DNA from: Palaemon carinicauda | Taxonomy: Eukaryota > Arthropoda > Malacostraca > Decapoda > Palaemonidae | Assembly (NCBI RefSeq): GCF_036898095.1 | Contig: NC_090744.1 | Span: 12,413,158 to 12,477,157, forward strand | Direction of reading: 5' to 3' | DNA length: 64,000 nucleotides | Shown: one piece after another, positions 44,255 to 54,472 of the stretch | Position numbering within the stretch: the first letter of the stretch is position 1 | Layout: every line of letters starts with the position of its first letter | Translations under genes and position numbers: made by a program | The notes under the pieces: model-generated | The model's database searches: none | What the model was told of the DNA's origin: nothing | The model's input: only the letters and a program-made list of their open reading frames with translations

Positions 44255-45767
44255 CAGTGGTTCTCAACCTTTATGGCTGCGACCCAAAATCCTATCCAGA
44301 TCAACCATGGCGACCCTTACCTTCATAAATACTTTTATTTAAATTATAAAATACTTGTGCTTGTAAAAACGTGTGGCAGAAACAAAAATCACATGCAGAA
44401 ATTTTTGTTAATGCAAGTAGTGCATCGATATAATAATGATCCATGAGAAATAAAACAAAGCACTGAGATTTTTTAAAATAAAAATAAAAATGTTTCTTAA
44501 TATAAAAAAATGTATAATTAGGCCATAATTTACCATTGTTGAAAAGGGAAATTATTCATACAAGACTATTTGACATGAAATATAGTATTAACCCCTTCCA
44601 TCCATGCTTCTGCCCTCCACTTCTCTTCCTTCCTTTGTTTCTCCGATTCCTCCGTTTCTAATAGTCCCTTTCCCTACCTTCGTCCCTCATTTCAATCTCT
44701 ACATTCCTTACCCCCCTGTCTCCTTTCCTTCACCCCTTCTTTCGCTCCCTCCATTCCTCCTCCTCCTCGTCCCTTCGTCCGTAGTGAAGTGGTTAAAGTC
44801 AATGAGATCCTTGACACTGTATCGTTTTGGTCAGCTCCTCAAATCTGGGTGATTTTGATGATAGGCTGCATCTTAGGTCATCCTCTGGTTGCAAACTGTT
44901 TCTGTATTTTGTCTTTATGACTGTGAGGGCTGAAAATCCTGCCTCACACAGGAAAGTTGTAGCAAAGGGAATTAGCGTTTTCAGGGCTTCACCTCCAAGA
45001 TTGGGCTTTTCTTTGTGAACTTTGATCCAAAATGAGCTCAGTGATTCCTTTTGCCTTTTGAAATCGTAATGAAGTGTTGCGTCATTCTGGATCTCGATAA
45101 GCTCCTCCTGTAGCTTGCTGATGTTTGCGATTTCATCAGGCAAGTCTTCAGCTTCAATGTTGAAGGGGTTTTTTACCCAACTGTAGTCGAGCGTATTTTC
45201 TGGAATGTAATGATCAAACACTCTAATTAGCTTGGATATATGTCCCTCAATAATGCCTTTGACTTAGATAGAGAAAATCTTTCATCCTCCAGAAGTAGGT
45301 TAAAAGATGGAAATGATGCAGTCTTTCCAGATTTTATTTTATTCATCCACAACTTCAGTTTTCCTTTGAATGCTAATAGCTTCTCAGAAAGCCCAACCAA
45401 TGTCTGATCACGACTTTGCATTGAAAGCACTAAATCTAGCGCCAAAAGCGCTTTGTTGCCAACTCTGGACACTGGCACATCAGCTCCTGACTTCCTCCAC
45501 CTCTCCCTCCTCCTTCCCTCCACCAACGGCTAGATTTAAAAGGCAAGAGATATTGGTAGTTTTTTCACCTCAATCAAATCATCTGTCTCAATGTTTTGCT
45601 TAACATTAGATAATAATGACTTAAGACTTCTACATTCAGGATTAATACTTTGATAATATTTTGAATAGGAATATTGGGAAAATAGGAAGTCCACAAATCC
45701 TTGGTGACCCATTTAAATGGCTTGGCGACCCAAATTTGGGTCGCGAACCAGGGGTTAAGAACCACTG
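44255..45767 (-). mobile_element. hAT element inserted in LINE, unit 1
   Basis: Ends CAGTGGTTCTCAACC and, inverted, CAGTGGTTCTTAACC. The 8-bp direct repeat CCTTAGAC lies on both sides (44247-44254 and 45768-45775) and splits the LINE codons for CLRSMAG. It is 1,513 bp and carries only the C-terminal part of a transposase on the minus strand, so it is a non-autonomous deletion derivative. Confidence 0.95.
44799..45526 (-). pseudogene. hAT transposase C-terminal remnant, unit 1
   Basis: Two frames joined by a frameshift near 45240. The upstream piece reads SRVGNKALLALDLVLSMQSR and MNKIKSGKTASFPSFN. The downstream piece reads HISKLIRVFDHYIPEN-type sequence, then FATTFLCEAGFSALTVIKTK and YRNSLQPEDDLR. 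The latter is the C-terminal hAT signature seen in ZBED5/SCAND3-like transposases. No N-terminal DNA-binding or first catalytic region remains. Confidence 0.85.
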
Positions 45768-46137
45768 CCTTAGACATTTCATCTCAAACACATTCAATTT
45801 CTGTCTCTCCGTCACTTTCATTCCCCACAACTCCGAGCCATACATCACATTTGGGACAATCACTCATACAGAACTCTTTACATTCATGCCCAACCCTCTA
45901 TTTTTTACTACTCCCTTAACTGCCCCCAACACTTTGCATCCTTCATTCACTCCCTGACATACATCTGCTCCCACTCCCATTTGCTGCAACAACAGACCCC
46001 ATGTATTTAAACTGATCCACCTCCTCAAGTAACTCTCCATTCAACATGACATTCAACATGACATTCAACCTTGCACCACCTTCCCTTCTCGTACATCTCA
46101 TAACCTTACTCTTACCCACATTAACTCTCAACTAGGT
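45768..46137 (-). pseudogene. LINE L1x upstream part, unit 1
   Basis: Minus strand: RVNVGKSKVMRCTRREGGAR, GELLEEVDQFKYMGSVVA, a deletion, then VMYGSELWGMKVTERQKLNV and FEMKCLR, where the hAT insertion begins. This is the region after the FADD motif of the reverse transcriptase. It is 5'-truncated at about 46137. Unit 1 has a 15-bp tandem repeat giving NVMLNVML. Confidence 0.88.
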
Positions 46138-46814
46138 AATTTCTTGCTTTTATTTTTTCGTTTGTTGTTTTTCGTTGGACATACAGTGAATTTTACTCCT
46201 CGTTTTTCTTCTACCTCTTCAACATTACATCCTTTTTCTCAGACTCAACCTCCATACTCTACTTCCATAAATAGTAGGTTGTTCACCATTTTGTCCATAT
46301 AGACTAATTATGCCGCATAGGCTACCTGGCTCAACATGAAATTTGACTAACAAACACTTCAGTTATGTCAGCACTTTAAATACACTATCCATTTTGTCTA
46401 GAACTGTTCTCTCAAACCAAGCTGTAAAGGAGGATGGAATTTGTGGAAGCAGACTAATAAATCATGAAATATATTCATTAAAAATAGCTTTATTCCTCTC
46501 TAAATGTGTCTTGCACTGTTATTCATAACCACCTATTCATGCTCTAGTACAGAATCTACAAGAGATATAAAGTAGAGAAAGCCATAAGCTATTGCTTCTG
46601 TTAACAATATTTCTGTACATTGTTACAATTAACTCTCCCCTCTGTCTGCTTTCTTGTCTTTACTCATATCCATTGATGAGTGCTGTCTCATATTTGGTTT
46701 TACATTGTACTTTTCTCACAGCCTTGCACTTCGACACAATTTTTCTTGTACTCCTATTCACAATCCAGGATGCTATTGCAAGAGTTGTCTTTCTTCTTTC
46801 TCTGCAAATTCAAT
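46138..46814. other. Unassigned sequence inside duplication unit 1
   Basis: Upstream of the truncated LINE. No gene recognised. An almost identical copy lies at 50847-51516. Confidence 0.5.
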
Positions 46815-47150
46815 TCTTCACATTTTCTTAATGTCTATCCTTTCTTTCATTATTTCTCTCTTCTTTTTCTGCACCTTCAATTCTAAACATTTTCTTAGTA
46901 ATGTTTGTTCTCCTTTCTTTCATTATTTCTGTCTTCTTTTTGTGCACCCTCAATTCATCACATTTTCTTAATGTATGCAATCCTTGCTTTCATTTTTTCC
47001 ATCTCTTTCTGCACCTTGAATTCTAAACATTTTCTTGATAATGTGTGCTATCCTTTCTTCCATTATTTCTGTCTTTTTATGCACTTTCAATTCTAAACAT
47101 TTCTTAATGTATGCTATCCTTTCTTTCATTATTTCCTTTTGAGGTTTTCA
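46815..47150 (-). repeat. About 80-bp degenerate tandem repeat, unit 1
   Basis: Four to five units with cctttctttcattatttctg, tgcaccttcaattctaaaca and ttttcttaatgtatgc-like blocks. On the minus strand short stretches read as about 27-residue repeats rich in Lys, Glu and Ile. Too broken to call a gene. Confidence 0.75.
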
Positions 47151-48075
47151 GGGAACCCCTTCTGTTTTTTATCCTTTTCACTAACCTCCTCGGTGCTTGT
47201 TTTCCTTCCCAAATATTTCATCTTTTTTTTCTCTCCTCCATAGTTCATATCTCAAAGCCTTCAATTCACCTTCCATGCCACACTTCCAAACCGTAAAGTC
47301 TAAGCTTGCTCACACTTCTTTCTGGACCCAGTTGAGTCAGAGCCCAATGAGTAATGCCCATGTTAGGCCTGATATATTATTATATTTATAATTATTATTT
47401 TTTGCCAAGCTACAACATGGAAAATAGCAGGATTGGAATTTATAGGGATCAGAAGTAATCATACATTTATCTTTTCTATTTACATGGTTACCCACTTCTA
47501 TAGTTCCATTCATACACTGTTTTACCATCAATAATAATTTTGAAATTGACTCTCTTACAGTACTATTTTCTTAAAATATATTAACCTGCACTTTTCATAG
47601 TAAAAGTACTGTCTTGTTAAAAAACTTATATACATTTTTAACTTAATAAATCTACTTAAAATATACAATATTTAATCTAATGAACTTAAAATAAATAATT
47701 TATTCCTCAACTTTTAAATAAATTTGACATGCTTTTCGCTTTTAGATTTAGCTATACTGTACATTTGTCTCCACTCTCACTCACTTAGTCTACACACATT
47801 GGTAAATCTCTTACGGTAATATAGCATTTGAAACTTTCCAAATATATATTGCACTTACCACGTCAGCATGAAGACATATTTGCTCTAGAGGCCACTTTAA
47901 GGCCACTTTACTCGAGACCGCATCATCCTTCTCAACAGTCACTTCTATAAATATTATCGGTCATACTAACCTTTTCAAACCATGCAACAACTTCTATTCT
48001 CCACTCCTCATTCAACTAATAGAATACTTGTATGTATTGACCCAGAATAAATTGTGAAACAGCATAGATACAGGA
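47151..48075. other. Unassigned end of duplication unit 1
   Basis: AT-rich; a fragment near 47395-47440 (gccaagctacaac, ggaaaatagc) may be a very old repeat A remnant. No gene. Confidence 0.45.
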
Positions 48076-48080
48076 CATAC

Positions 48081-48666
48081 ATACATACACCAAGGCACTT
48101 CCCCCAATTTTGGGGGGTAGGCGACATCAACAAAGAAACAAAAACAAAAAGGGGACCTCTACTCTCTACGTTCCTCCCAGCCTAACAAGGGACTCAACCG
48201 AGTTCAGCTGGTACTGCTAGGGTGTCACAGCCCACCCTCCCACATTATCCACCACAGATGAAGCTTCATAATGCTGAATCCCCTACTGCTGCTACCTCCG
48301 CGGTCATCTAAGGCATCGGAGGCAGCAGCAGGGCCTACCGGAACTGCGTCACAATCGCTCGCCATTCATTCATATTTCTAGCACGCTCTCTTGCCTCGCT
48401 CACATCTATCCTCCTATCACCCAGAGCTTCATTTACTCCATCCATCCACCCAAACCTTGGCCTTCCTCTCGTACTTCTCCCATCAACTCTTGCATTTATC
48501 ACCTTCTTTAGCAGACAGCCATTTTCCATTCTCTCAGCATGGGCAAACCACCTCAACACATTCATATCCACTCTAGCTGCTAGCTCATTTCTTACACCCG
48601 TTCTCACCCTCGCTACTTCGTTCCTAACCCTATCTACTCGAGATACACCAGCCATACTCCTTAGAC
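48081..48666 (-). pseudogene. LINE L1x 3' part, unit 2
   Basis: An uninterrupted minus-strand frame ends at 48335: RSMAGVSRVDRVRNEVARVR, NVLRWFAHAERMENG, INARVDGRSTRGRPRFGWMD and WRAIVTQFR. This part is better preserved than in unit 1. Sequence upstream of RSMAG in the open frame belongs to the hAT element, so the frame runs across the insertion junction. The 3' UTR and a TATG-type tail follow. Confidence 0.88.
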
Positions 48667-49004
48667 CAGCGGTTCTTAACCCTTTATGGCTGCGACCCAA
48701 AATCCTGTCCAGATCAACCATGGCGACCCTTACCTTCATAAATACTTTCATTTAAATTATAAAATATTTGTGCTTGTAAAAACGTGTGACAGAAACAAAA
48801 ATCACATGCAGAAATTTGTATTAATGCAAGTAGTGCATCTATATAATAATGATCCATGAGAAATAAAACAAAGCACTGAGATTTTTAAAAATAAAAATAA
48901 AAATGTTTCTTAATATAAAAAAATTTATAATTAGGCTATAATTTACCATTGTTGAAAAGGGAAATTATTTATACAAGACTATTTGACATGAAATATAGTA
49001 TTAA

Positions 49005-49300
49005 CCCTTTTACCCCCACAGGACGTACTGGTACGTTTCACAAAACTCATCCCTTTACCCCCATGGACGTACTGGTACGTCCTTGCAGAAAACTGCTATT
49101 TAGATTTTTCCATATTTTTGATAATTTTTTGAGAAACTTCAGGCATTTTCCAAGAGAATGCGACCAACCTGACCTCTCTATGACGAAAATTAAGGCTGTT
49201 AGAGCAATTTAAAAGAAATATACTACAAAATGTGCTTGAAAAAAAATAACCCCTGGGGGTTAAGGGTAGGAAATTTCCAAATAGCCTGGGGGTAAAAGGG
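49005..49300 (+). mobile_element. TTAA-type MITE, copy 5, with matching empty site
   Basis: CCCTTTTACCCCCA at the left and TGGGGGTAAAAGGG at the right, flanked by TTAA (49001-49004 and 49301-49304). The unit 1 copy has a single TTAA at the same place (about 44590: tatagtattaaccccttcc). This shows the element's exact ends and its 4-bp target duplication. No coding frame, 296 bp. TTAA and CCCTTT-like ends are piggyBac features. Confidence 0.95.
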
Positions 49301-49656
49301 TTAACCCCTTCCATCCATGCCTCTGCCCTCCACTTCTCTTCCTTCCTTTGTTTCTCCGATTCCTCCGTTCCTAATAGTCTCTTTCCCTACCTTCGTCCCT
49401 CATTTCAATCTGTCCATTCCTTACCCCCCTGTCTCCTTTCCTTCACCCCTTCTTTCGCTCCCTCCATTCCTTCTTCTCCTCGTCCCTTCGTCCGTAGTGA
49501 AGTGGTTAAAGTCAATGAGATCCTTGACACTGTATTGTTTTGGTCAGCTCTTCAAATCTGGGTGATTTTGATGATAGGCTGCATCTTAGGTCATCCTCTG
49601 GTTGCAAACTGTTTCTGTATTTTGTCTTTATGACTGTGAGGGCTGAATATCCTGCC

Positions 49657-50156
49657 TCACAGGAAAGTTGTAGCAAAGGGAATTAGCATTTTCAGGGCTT
49701 CACCTCCAAGATTGGGCTTTTCTTTGTGAACTTTGATCCAAAATGAGCTCAGTGATTCCTTTTGCCTTTTGAAATCGTAATGAAGTGTTGCGTCATTCTG
49801 GATCTCGATAAGCTCCTCCTGTAGCTTGCTGATGTTTGCGATTTCATCAGGCAAGTCTTCAGCTTCAATGTTGAAGGGGTTTTTTACCCAACTGTAGTCG
49901 AGCGTATTTTCTGGGATGTAATGATCAAACACTCTAATTAGCTTGGATATATGTCCCTCAATAATGCCTTTGACTTAGATAGAGAAAATCTTTCATCCTC
50001 CAGAAGTAGGTTAAAAGATGGAAATGATGCAGTCTTTCCAGATTTTATTTTATTCATCCACAACTTTAGTTTTCCTTTGAATGCTAATAGCTTCTCAGAA
50101 AGCCTAACCAATGTCTGATCACGACTTTGCATTGAAAGCACTAAATCTAGCGCCAA
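49657..50156 (-). pseudogene. hAT transposase C-terminal remnant, unit 2
   Basis: Duplicate of the unit 1 remnant, in pieces 49938-50156 and 49657-49932. A further 2-bp loss (cacaca to caca near 49660) breaks the frame just before the FLCEAGFSAL signature, which continues in another frame toward 49500. Confidence 0.83.
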
Positions 50157-50478
50157 AAGCGCTCAGTTGCCAACACTGGACACGGACACATCAGCTCCTG
50201 ACCTCCCCCTCCTCCCCCTCCTCCTTCCCTCCACCAACGGTTAGATTTAAAAGGCAGGAGATATTGGTAGTTTTTTCACCTCAATCAAATCATCTGTCTC
50301 AATGTTTTGCTTAACATTAGATAATAATGACTTAAGACTTCTACATTCAGGATTAATACTTTGATAATATTTTGAATAGGAATATTGGGAAAATAGGAAG
50401 TCCACAAATCCTTGGTGACCCATTTAAATGGCTTGGCGACCCAAATTTGGGTCGCGACACTGGGGTTAAGAACCACTG

Positions 50479-50846
50479 CCTTAGACATTTCATCTCAAAC
50501 ACATTCAATTTCTGTCTCTCCGTCACTTTCATTCCCCACAACTCCGAGCCATACATCACATTTGGGAAAATCACTTTCTCATACAGAACTCTTTACATTC
50601 ATGCCCAACCCTCTGTTTTTTACTACTCCCTTAACTGCCCCCAACACTTTGCATCCTTCATTCACTCCCTGACATACATCTGCTCCCACTCCCATTTGCT
50701 GCAACAACAGACCCCATGTATTTAAACTGATCCACCTCCTCAAGTAACTCTCCATTCAACATGACATTCAACCTCGCACCACCTTCCCTTCTCGTACATC
50801 TCATAACCTTACTCTTACCCACATTAACTCTCAACTAGGTAATTTC
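50479..50846 (-). pseudogene. LINE L1x upstream part, unit 2
   Basis: Same segment as 45768-46137 without the 15-bp tandem duplication. Encodes VMYGSELWGMKVTERQKLNV then FEMKCLR up to the hAT junction, and VNVGKSKVMRCTRREGGAR further upstream. Confidence 0.87.
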
Positions 50847-51514
50847 TTGCTTTTATTTTTTCGTTTGTTGTTTTTCGTTGGACATACAGTGAATTTTACT
50901 CCTCGTTTTTCTTCTACCTCTTCAACATTACATCCTTTTTCTCAGACTCAACCTCCATACTCTACTTCCATAAATAGTAGGTTGTTCACCATTTTGTCCA
51001 TATAGACTAATTATGCCGCATAGGCTACCTGGCTCAACATGAAATTTGACTAACAAACACTTCAGTTATGTCAGCACTTTAAATACACTATCCATTTTGT
51101 CTAGAACTGTTCTCTCAAACCAAGCTGTAAAGGAGGATGGAATTTGTGGAAGCAGACTAATAAATCATGAAATATATTCATTAAAAATAGCTTTATTCCT
51201 CTCTAAATGTGTCTTGCACTGTTATTCATAACCACCTATTCATGCTCTAGTACAGAATCTACAAGAGATATAAAGTAGAGAAAGCCATAAGCTATTGCTT
51301 CTGTTAACAATATTTCTGTACATTGTTACAATTAACTCTCCCCTCTGTCTGCTTTCTTGTCTTTACTCATATCCATTGATGAGTGCTGTCTCATATTTGG
51401 TTTTACATTGTACTTTTCTCACAGCCTTGCACTTCGACACAATTTTTCTTGTACTCCTATTCACAATCCAGGATGCTATTGCAAGAGTTGTCTTTCTTCT
51501 TTCTCTGCAAATTC
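50847..51514. other. Unassigned sequence inside duplication unit 2
   Basis: Near-identical to 46138-46814. No gene recognised. Confidence 0.5.
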
Positions 51515-51850
51515 AATTCTTCACATTTTCTTAATGTCTATCCTTTCTTTCATTATTTCTCTCTTCTTTTTCTGCACCTTCAATTCTAAACATTTTCTTA
51601 GTAATGTTTGTTCTCCTTTCTTTCATTATTTCTGTCTTCTTTTTGTGCACCCTCAATTCATCACATTTTCTTAATGTATGCAATCCTTGCTTTCATTTTT
51701 CCATCTCTTTCTGCACCTTGAATTCTAAACATTTTCTTAATTATGTGTGCTATCCTTTCTTCCATTATTTCTGTCTTTTTATGCACTTTCAATTCTAAAC
51801 ATTTCTTAATGTATGCTATCCTATCTTTCATTATTTCCTTAGAGGTTTTC
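51515..51850 (-). repeat. About 80-bp degenerate tandem repeat, unit 2
   Basis: Duplicate of 46815-47150. Here the minus frame 51661-51882 stays open and shows Lys/Ile/Glu-rich repeats (IAYIKKCLEL, IAHIIKKMFRI, IAYIKKM). Origin unknown. Confidence 0.73.
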
Positions 51851-54167
51851 AGGGAACCCCTTCTGTTTTTTATTCCTTTCACTAACCTCCTCAGTGCTTA
51901 TTTTCCTTCCCAAATTTTTCATCCTTATTTTCTCTCCTCCATAGTTCATATCTCAAAGCCTTCAATTCATCTTCCATGCCACACTTCCAAACCGTAAAGT
52001 CTGAGCTCACTCGCACACTATCCTTTATGGACCCAGTTGAGTCAGAGCCCAATGAGTAATGCCCACGTTAGGCCTGATATATTATTATATTCATAATTAT
52101 TATTTCTTGCCAAGCTACAACGTGGAAAATAGCTGGATTGGAATTTATAGGGATCAGAAGTAATCATACATTTATTTATTTTTTTCTATATACATGGTTA
52201 CCCACTTACATAGTTCCATTCATACACTGTTTTACCATCAATAATAATTTTGAAATTGACTCTTTTACAGTACTATTTTCTTAAATTATATTAACCTCCA
52301 CTTTTCATAGTAAAAGTACTGTCTTGCCAAAAAAAACTGCTACATTTTTAACTTGATCAATGAATCAACTTAATGTATACAATATTTAATCTAATGAACT
52401 TAAAATAAATAATTTATTCCTCAACTTTTAAATAAATTTGACATGCTTTTTGCTTTTAGATTTAGCTATACTGTACATTTGTCTCCACTCTTACTCACTT
52501 AGTCTACACACATTGGTAAATCTCTTACGGTAATATAGCATTTGAAACTTTCCAAATATATATTGCACTTACCATGTCAGCATGAAGACATATTTGCTCT
52601 AGAGGCCACTTTAAGGCCACTTTACTCGAGACCGCATCATCCTTCTCAACAGTCACTTCTATAAATATTATCGGTCATACTAACCTTTTCAAACCATGCA
52701 ACAACTTCTATTCTCCACTCCTCATTCAACTGATAGAATACTTACATGTATTGACCAAGAATAAATTGTGAAAAAGCATAGATACAGGACATAATCTCCA
52801 TTATTTATTCAGTTCCATTTGTTTGTAAATCTTTATACTAATCTGCATTCCTTTGCAATTTCTATTGCTTAGTTTCTTAAATATTTTTTAAACAATTTCC
52901 TGTTTTGTAATAGCCATATGTTTCTTCTCTTTACTCTTGATTGCCTAACTCGTCTATCGTGCCTACAGCTAGTCTTCTCTTCTGGTTAGCAATTGGATTT
53001 TTTTTATTCATTGTAGCTTTTATATTTTGTAGTTTTCATGTTCATCCCACTTCATATTTTCTAAATCTCTTCTTACCCTCATATACCAACAAACAGTTCC
53101 TACTGTACCCAGAAATTCATGGTGAAGTTAGACAAAATACCCATTTATTTCACCATATTTCTTGAACTCTAAACCGTCAATTAATCCATTGTCACCTTTA
53201 TTTTACACAAGTACCCATTCACACACAGGCACTTTCGTACACTTAGTTTTACCTTAAATAATGATCTTGTAACTTGTCTTCATAAAAATTTTATACTGAG
53301 TATTTCCCCTGTTTTGCAGATGTTAATAGTATTGTTTTAAAAAACTACTTGATACCTACCTGTCATGAGGCCATCAATTGAAGCTGCGTTCCAACTTATA
53401 CTACAGTATTCTCTTTCAATTGTCATCTCACATCACTACATTACATGTGAAACCTTTTTCAACTTTTGAATACAGTATGCATTCTTTTCGAGTATAGGAC
53501 TCACCCCTTGAAACCTATTTTTATAGCCAGGTCTACCAAACCTCATTTCTAATCAATTCCTGACATTCCCTTTTTCACATCTTATTTACACACGTTCTCT
53601 GCATGGCCTTCCATTCCACAACCTATACATTGGCTTCTTAGAGCCTAACGTATTTTTAGAAAATTACCCTGCTGGCTGTGATTACAGCACTCCACATACT
53701 TGTGTGACCTAATCCAGTATTCATGAAACATTTACCGTAATCTGACTTCTGTAACAATCTTTCACACGCTGATCTACTTTGCCGGAGCCAAAAAAGATAC
53801 CCATTGACCACCTAGTTATTCTTCTTACCCATTCTGTTGTACTTGAAATACCCTTAAATCTGCCTTTTCTTCTTATATCCCTCCTAGACTTTGCAATCAT
53901 ATCTCTTCACTCCGGTGTTGACAGCATGTACTCGTGTACAATATATTTTCATTCTTACGCTTTCATTCTCATACTGCTCTTCAAATGTCTTACCCACAAC
54001 ATTAGGCTGCTGGTTTTCAAGTCTGTTTCCATATGACTTAAGGACATTTTGTTTTGAAATCTTTATTCAAAAGGAACAATTTCTGTCTGGACAGATAAAT
54101 AGGTGTTAGAAGAGGTAGAGCATTTCTGTTACACTGAATTGTGAAGCAGGAGTCAAGTCGAGGGGCA
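51851..54167. other. Unassigned sequence
   Basis: The rest of unit 2 to 52793, then unique AT-rich DNA. No gene, RNA or named repeat recognised. Confidence 0.45.
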
Positions 54168-54171
54168 TTAA

Positions 54172-54472
54172 CCCTTTTACCCCCAAAGGACGTACTGATA
54201 CGTTTCACAAAAGCCATCCCTTTACCCCCATGGACGTACCGGTACGTCCTTGCCAAAAAATGCTATAAAAAATATTTTTTTCATATTTTTGATAATGTTT
54301 TGAGAAAATTCAGGCATTTTCCAAGAGAATGAGACAAACCTGACCTCTCTATGACAAAAATTAAGGCTGTGAGAGCAATTTAAAAAAAATATACTGCAAA
54401 ATGTGCTGGGAAAAAAATAACCCCTTGGGGGTTAAGGGTTGGAAATTTCCAAATAGCCTCGTGGTAAAAGGG
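54172..54472 (+). mobile_element. TTAA-type MITE, copy 6
   Basis: CCCTTTTACCCCCA to a slightly decayed right end (cgtggtaaaaggg), flanked by TTAA at 54168 and 54473. 301 bp. Confidence 0.93.

Larger units (their letters stand above)
43725..48075. repeat. Tandem segmental duplication, unit 1 (about 4.35 kb)
   Basis: Runs from the LINE 3' end (ccaaggcactttccccc) to agcatagatacaggacata, then the same order repeats as unit 2. Unit 1 contains LINE, hAT insertion, LINE, then about 1.9 kb of T-rich sequence. Relative to unit 2 it lacks the 296-bp MITE and about 20 bp of LINE coding sequence near 44050. Confidence 0.93.
48667..50478 (-). mobile_element. hAT element inserted in LINE, unit 2
   Basis: Same insertion as in unit 1: terminal repeats CAGCGGTTCTTAACCC and AACCACTG, with 8-bp repeats CCTTAGAC at 48659-48666 and 50479-50486. 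It is 1,812 bp, which is the unit 1 copy plus the MITE and its TTAA duplication. Confidence 0.95.
48079..52793. repeat. Tandem segmental duplication, unit 2 (about 4.7 kb)
   Basis: Same order as unit 1, with a small number of substitutions and indels. Ends at gcatagatacaggacata and then unique sequence. It is longer than unit 1 chiefly because of the 296-bp MITE at 49005-49300. Confidence 0.93.

Noticed and set aside
46592..47296. Plus-strand Phe/Leu/Ser-rich open frames, repeated in unit 2
   Set aside because: T-rich low-complexity sequence; hydrophobic frames are expected from composition.
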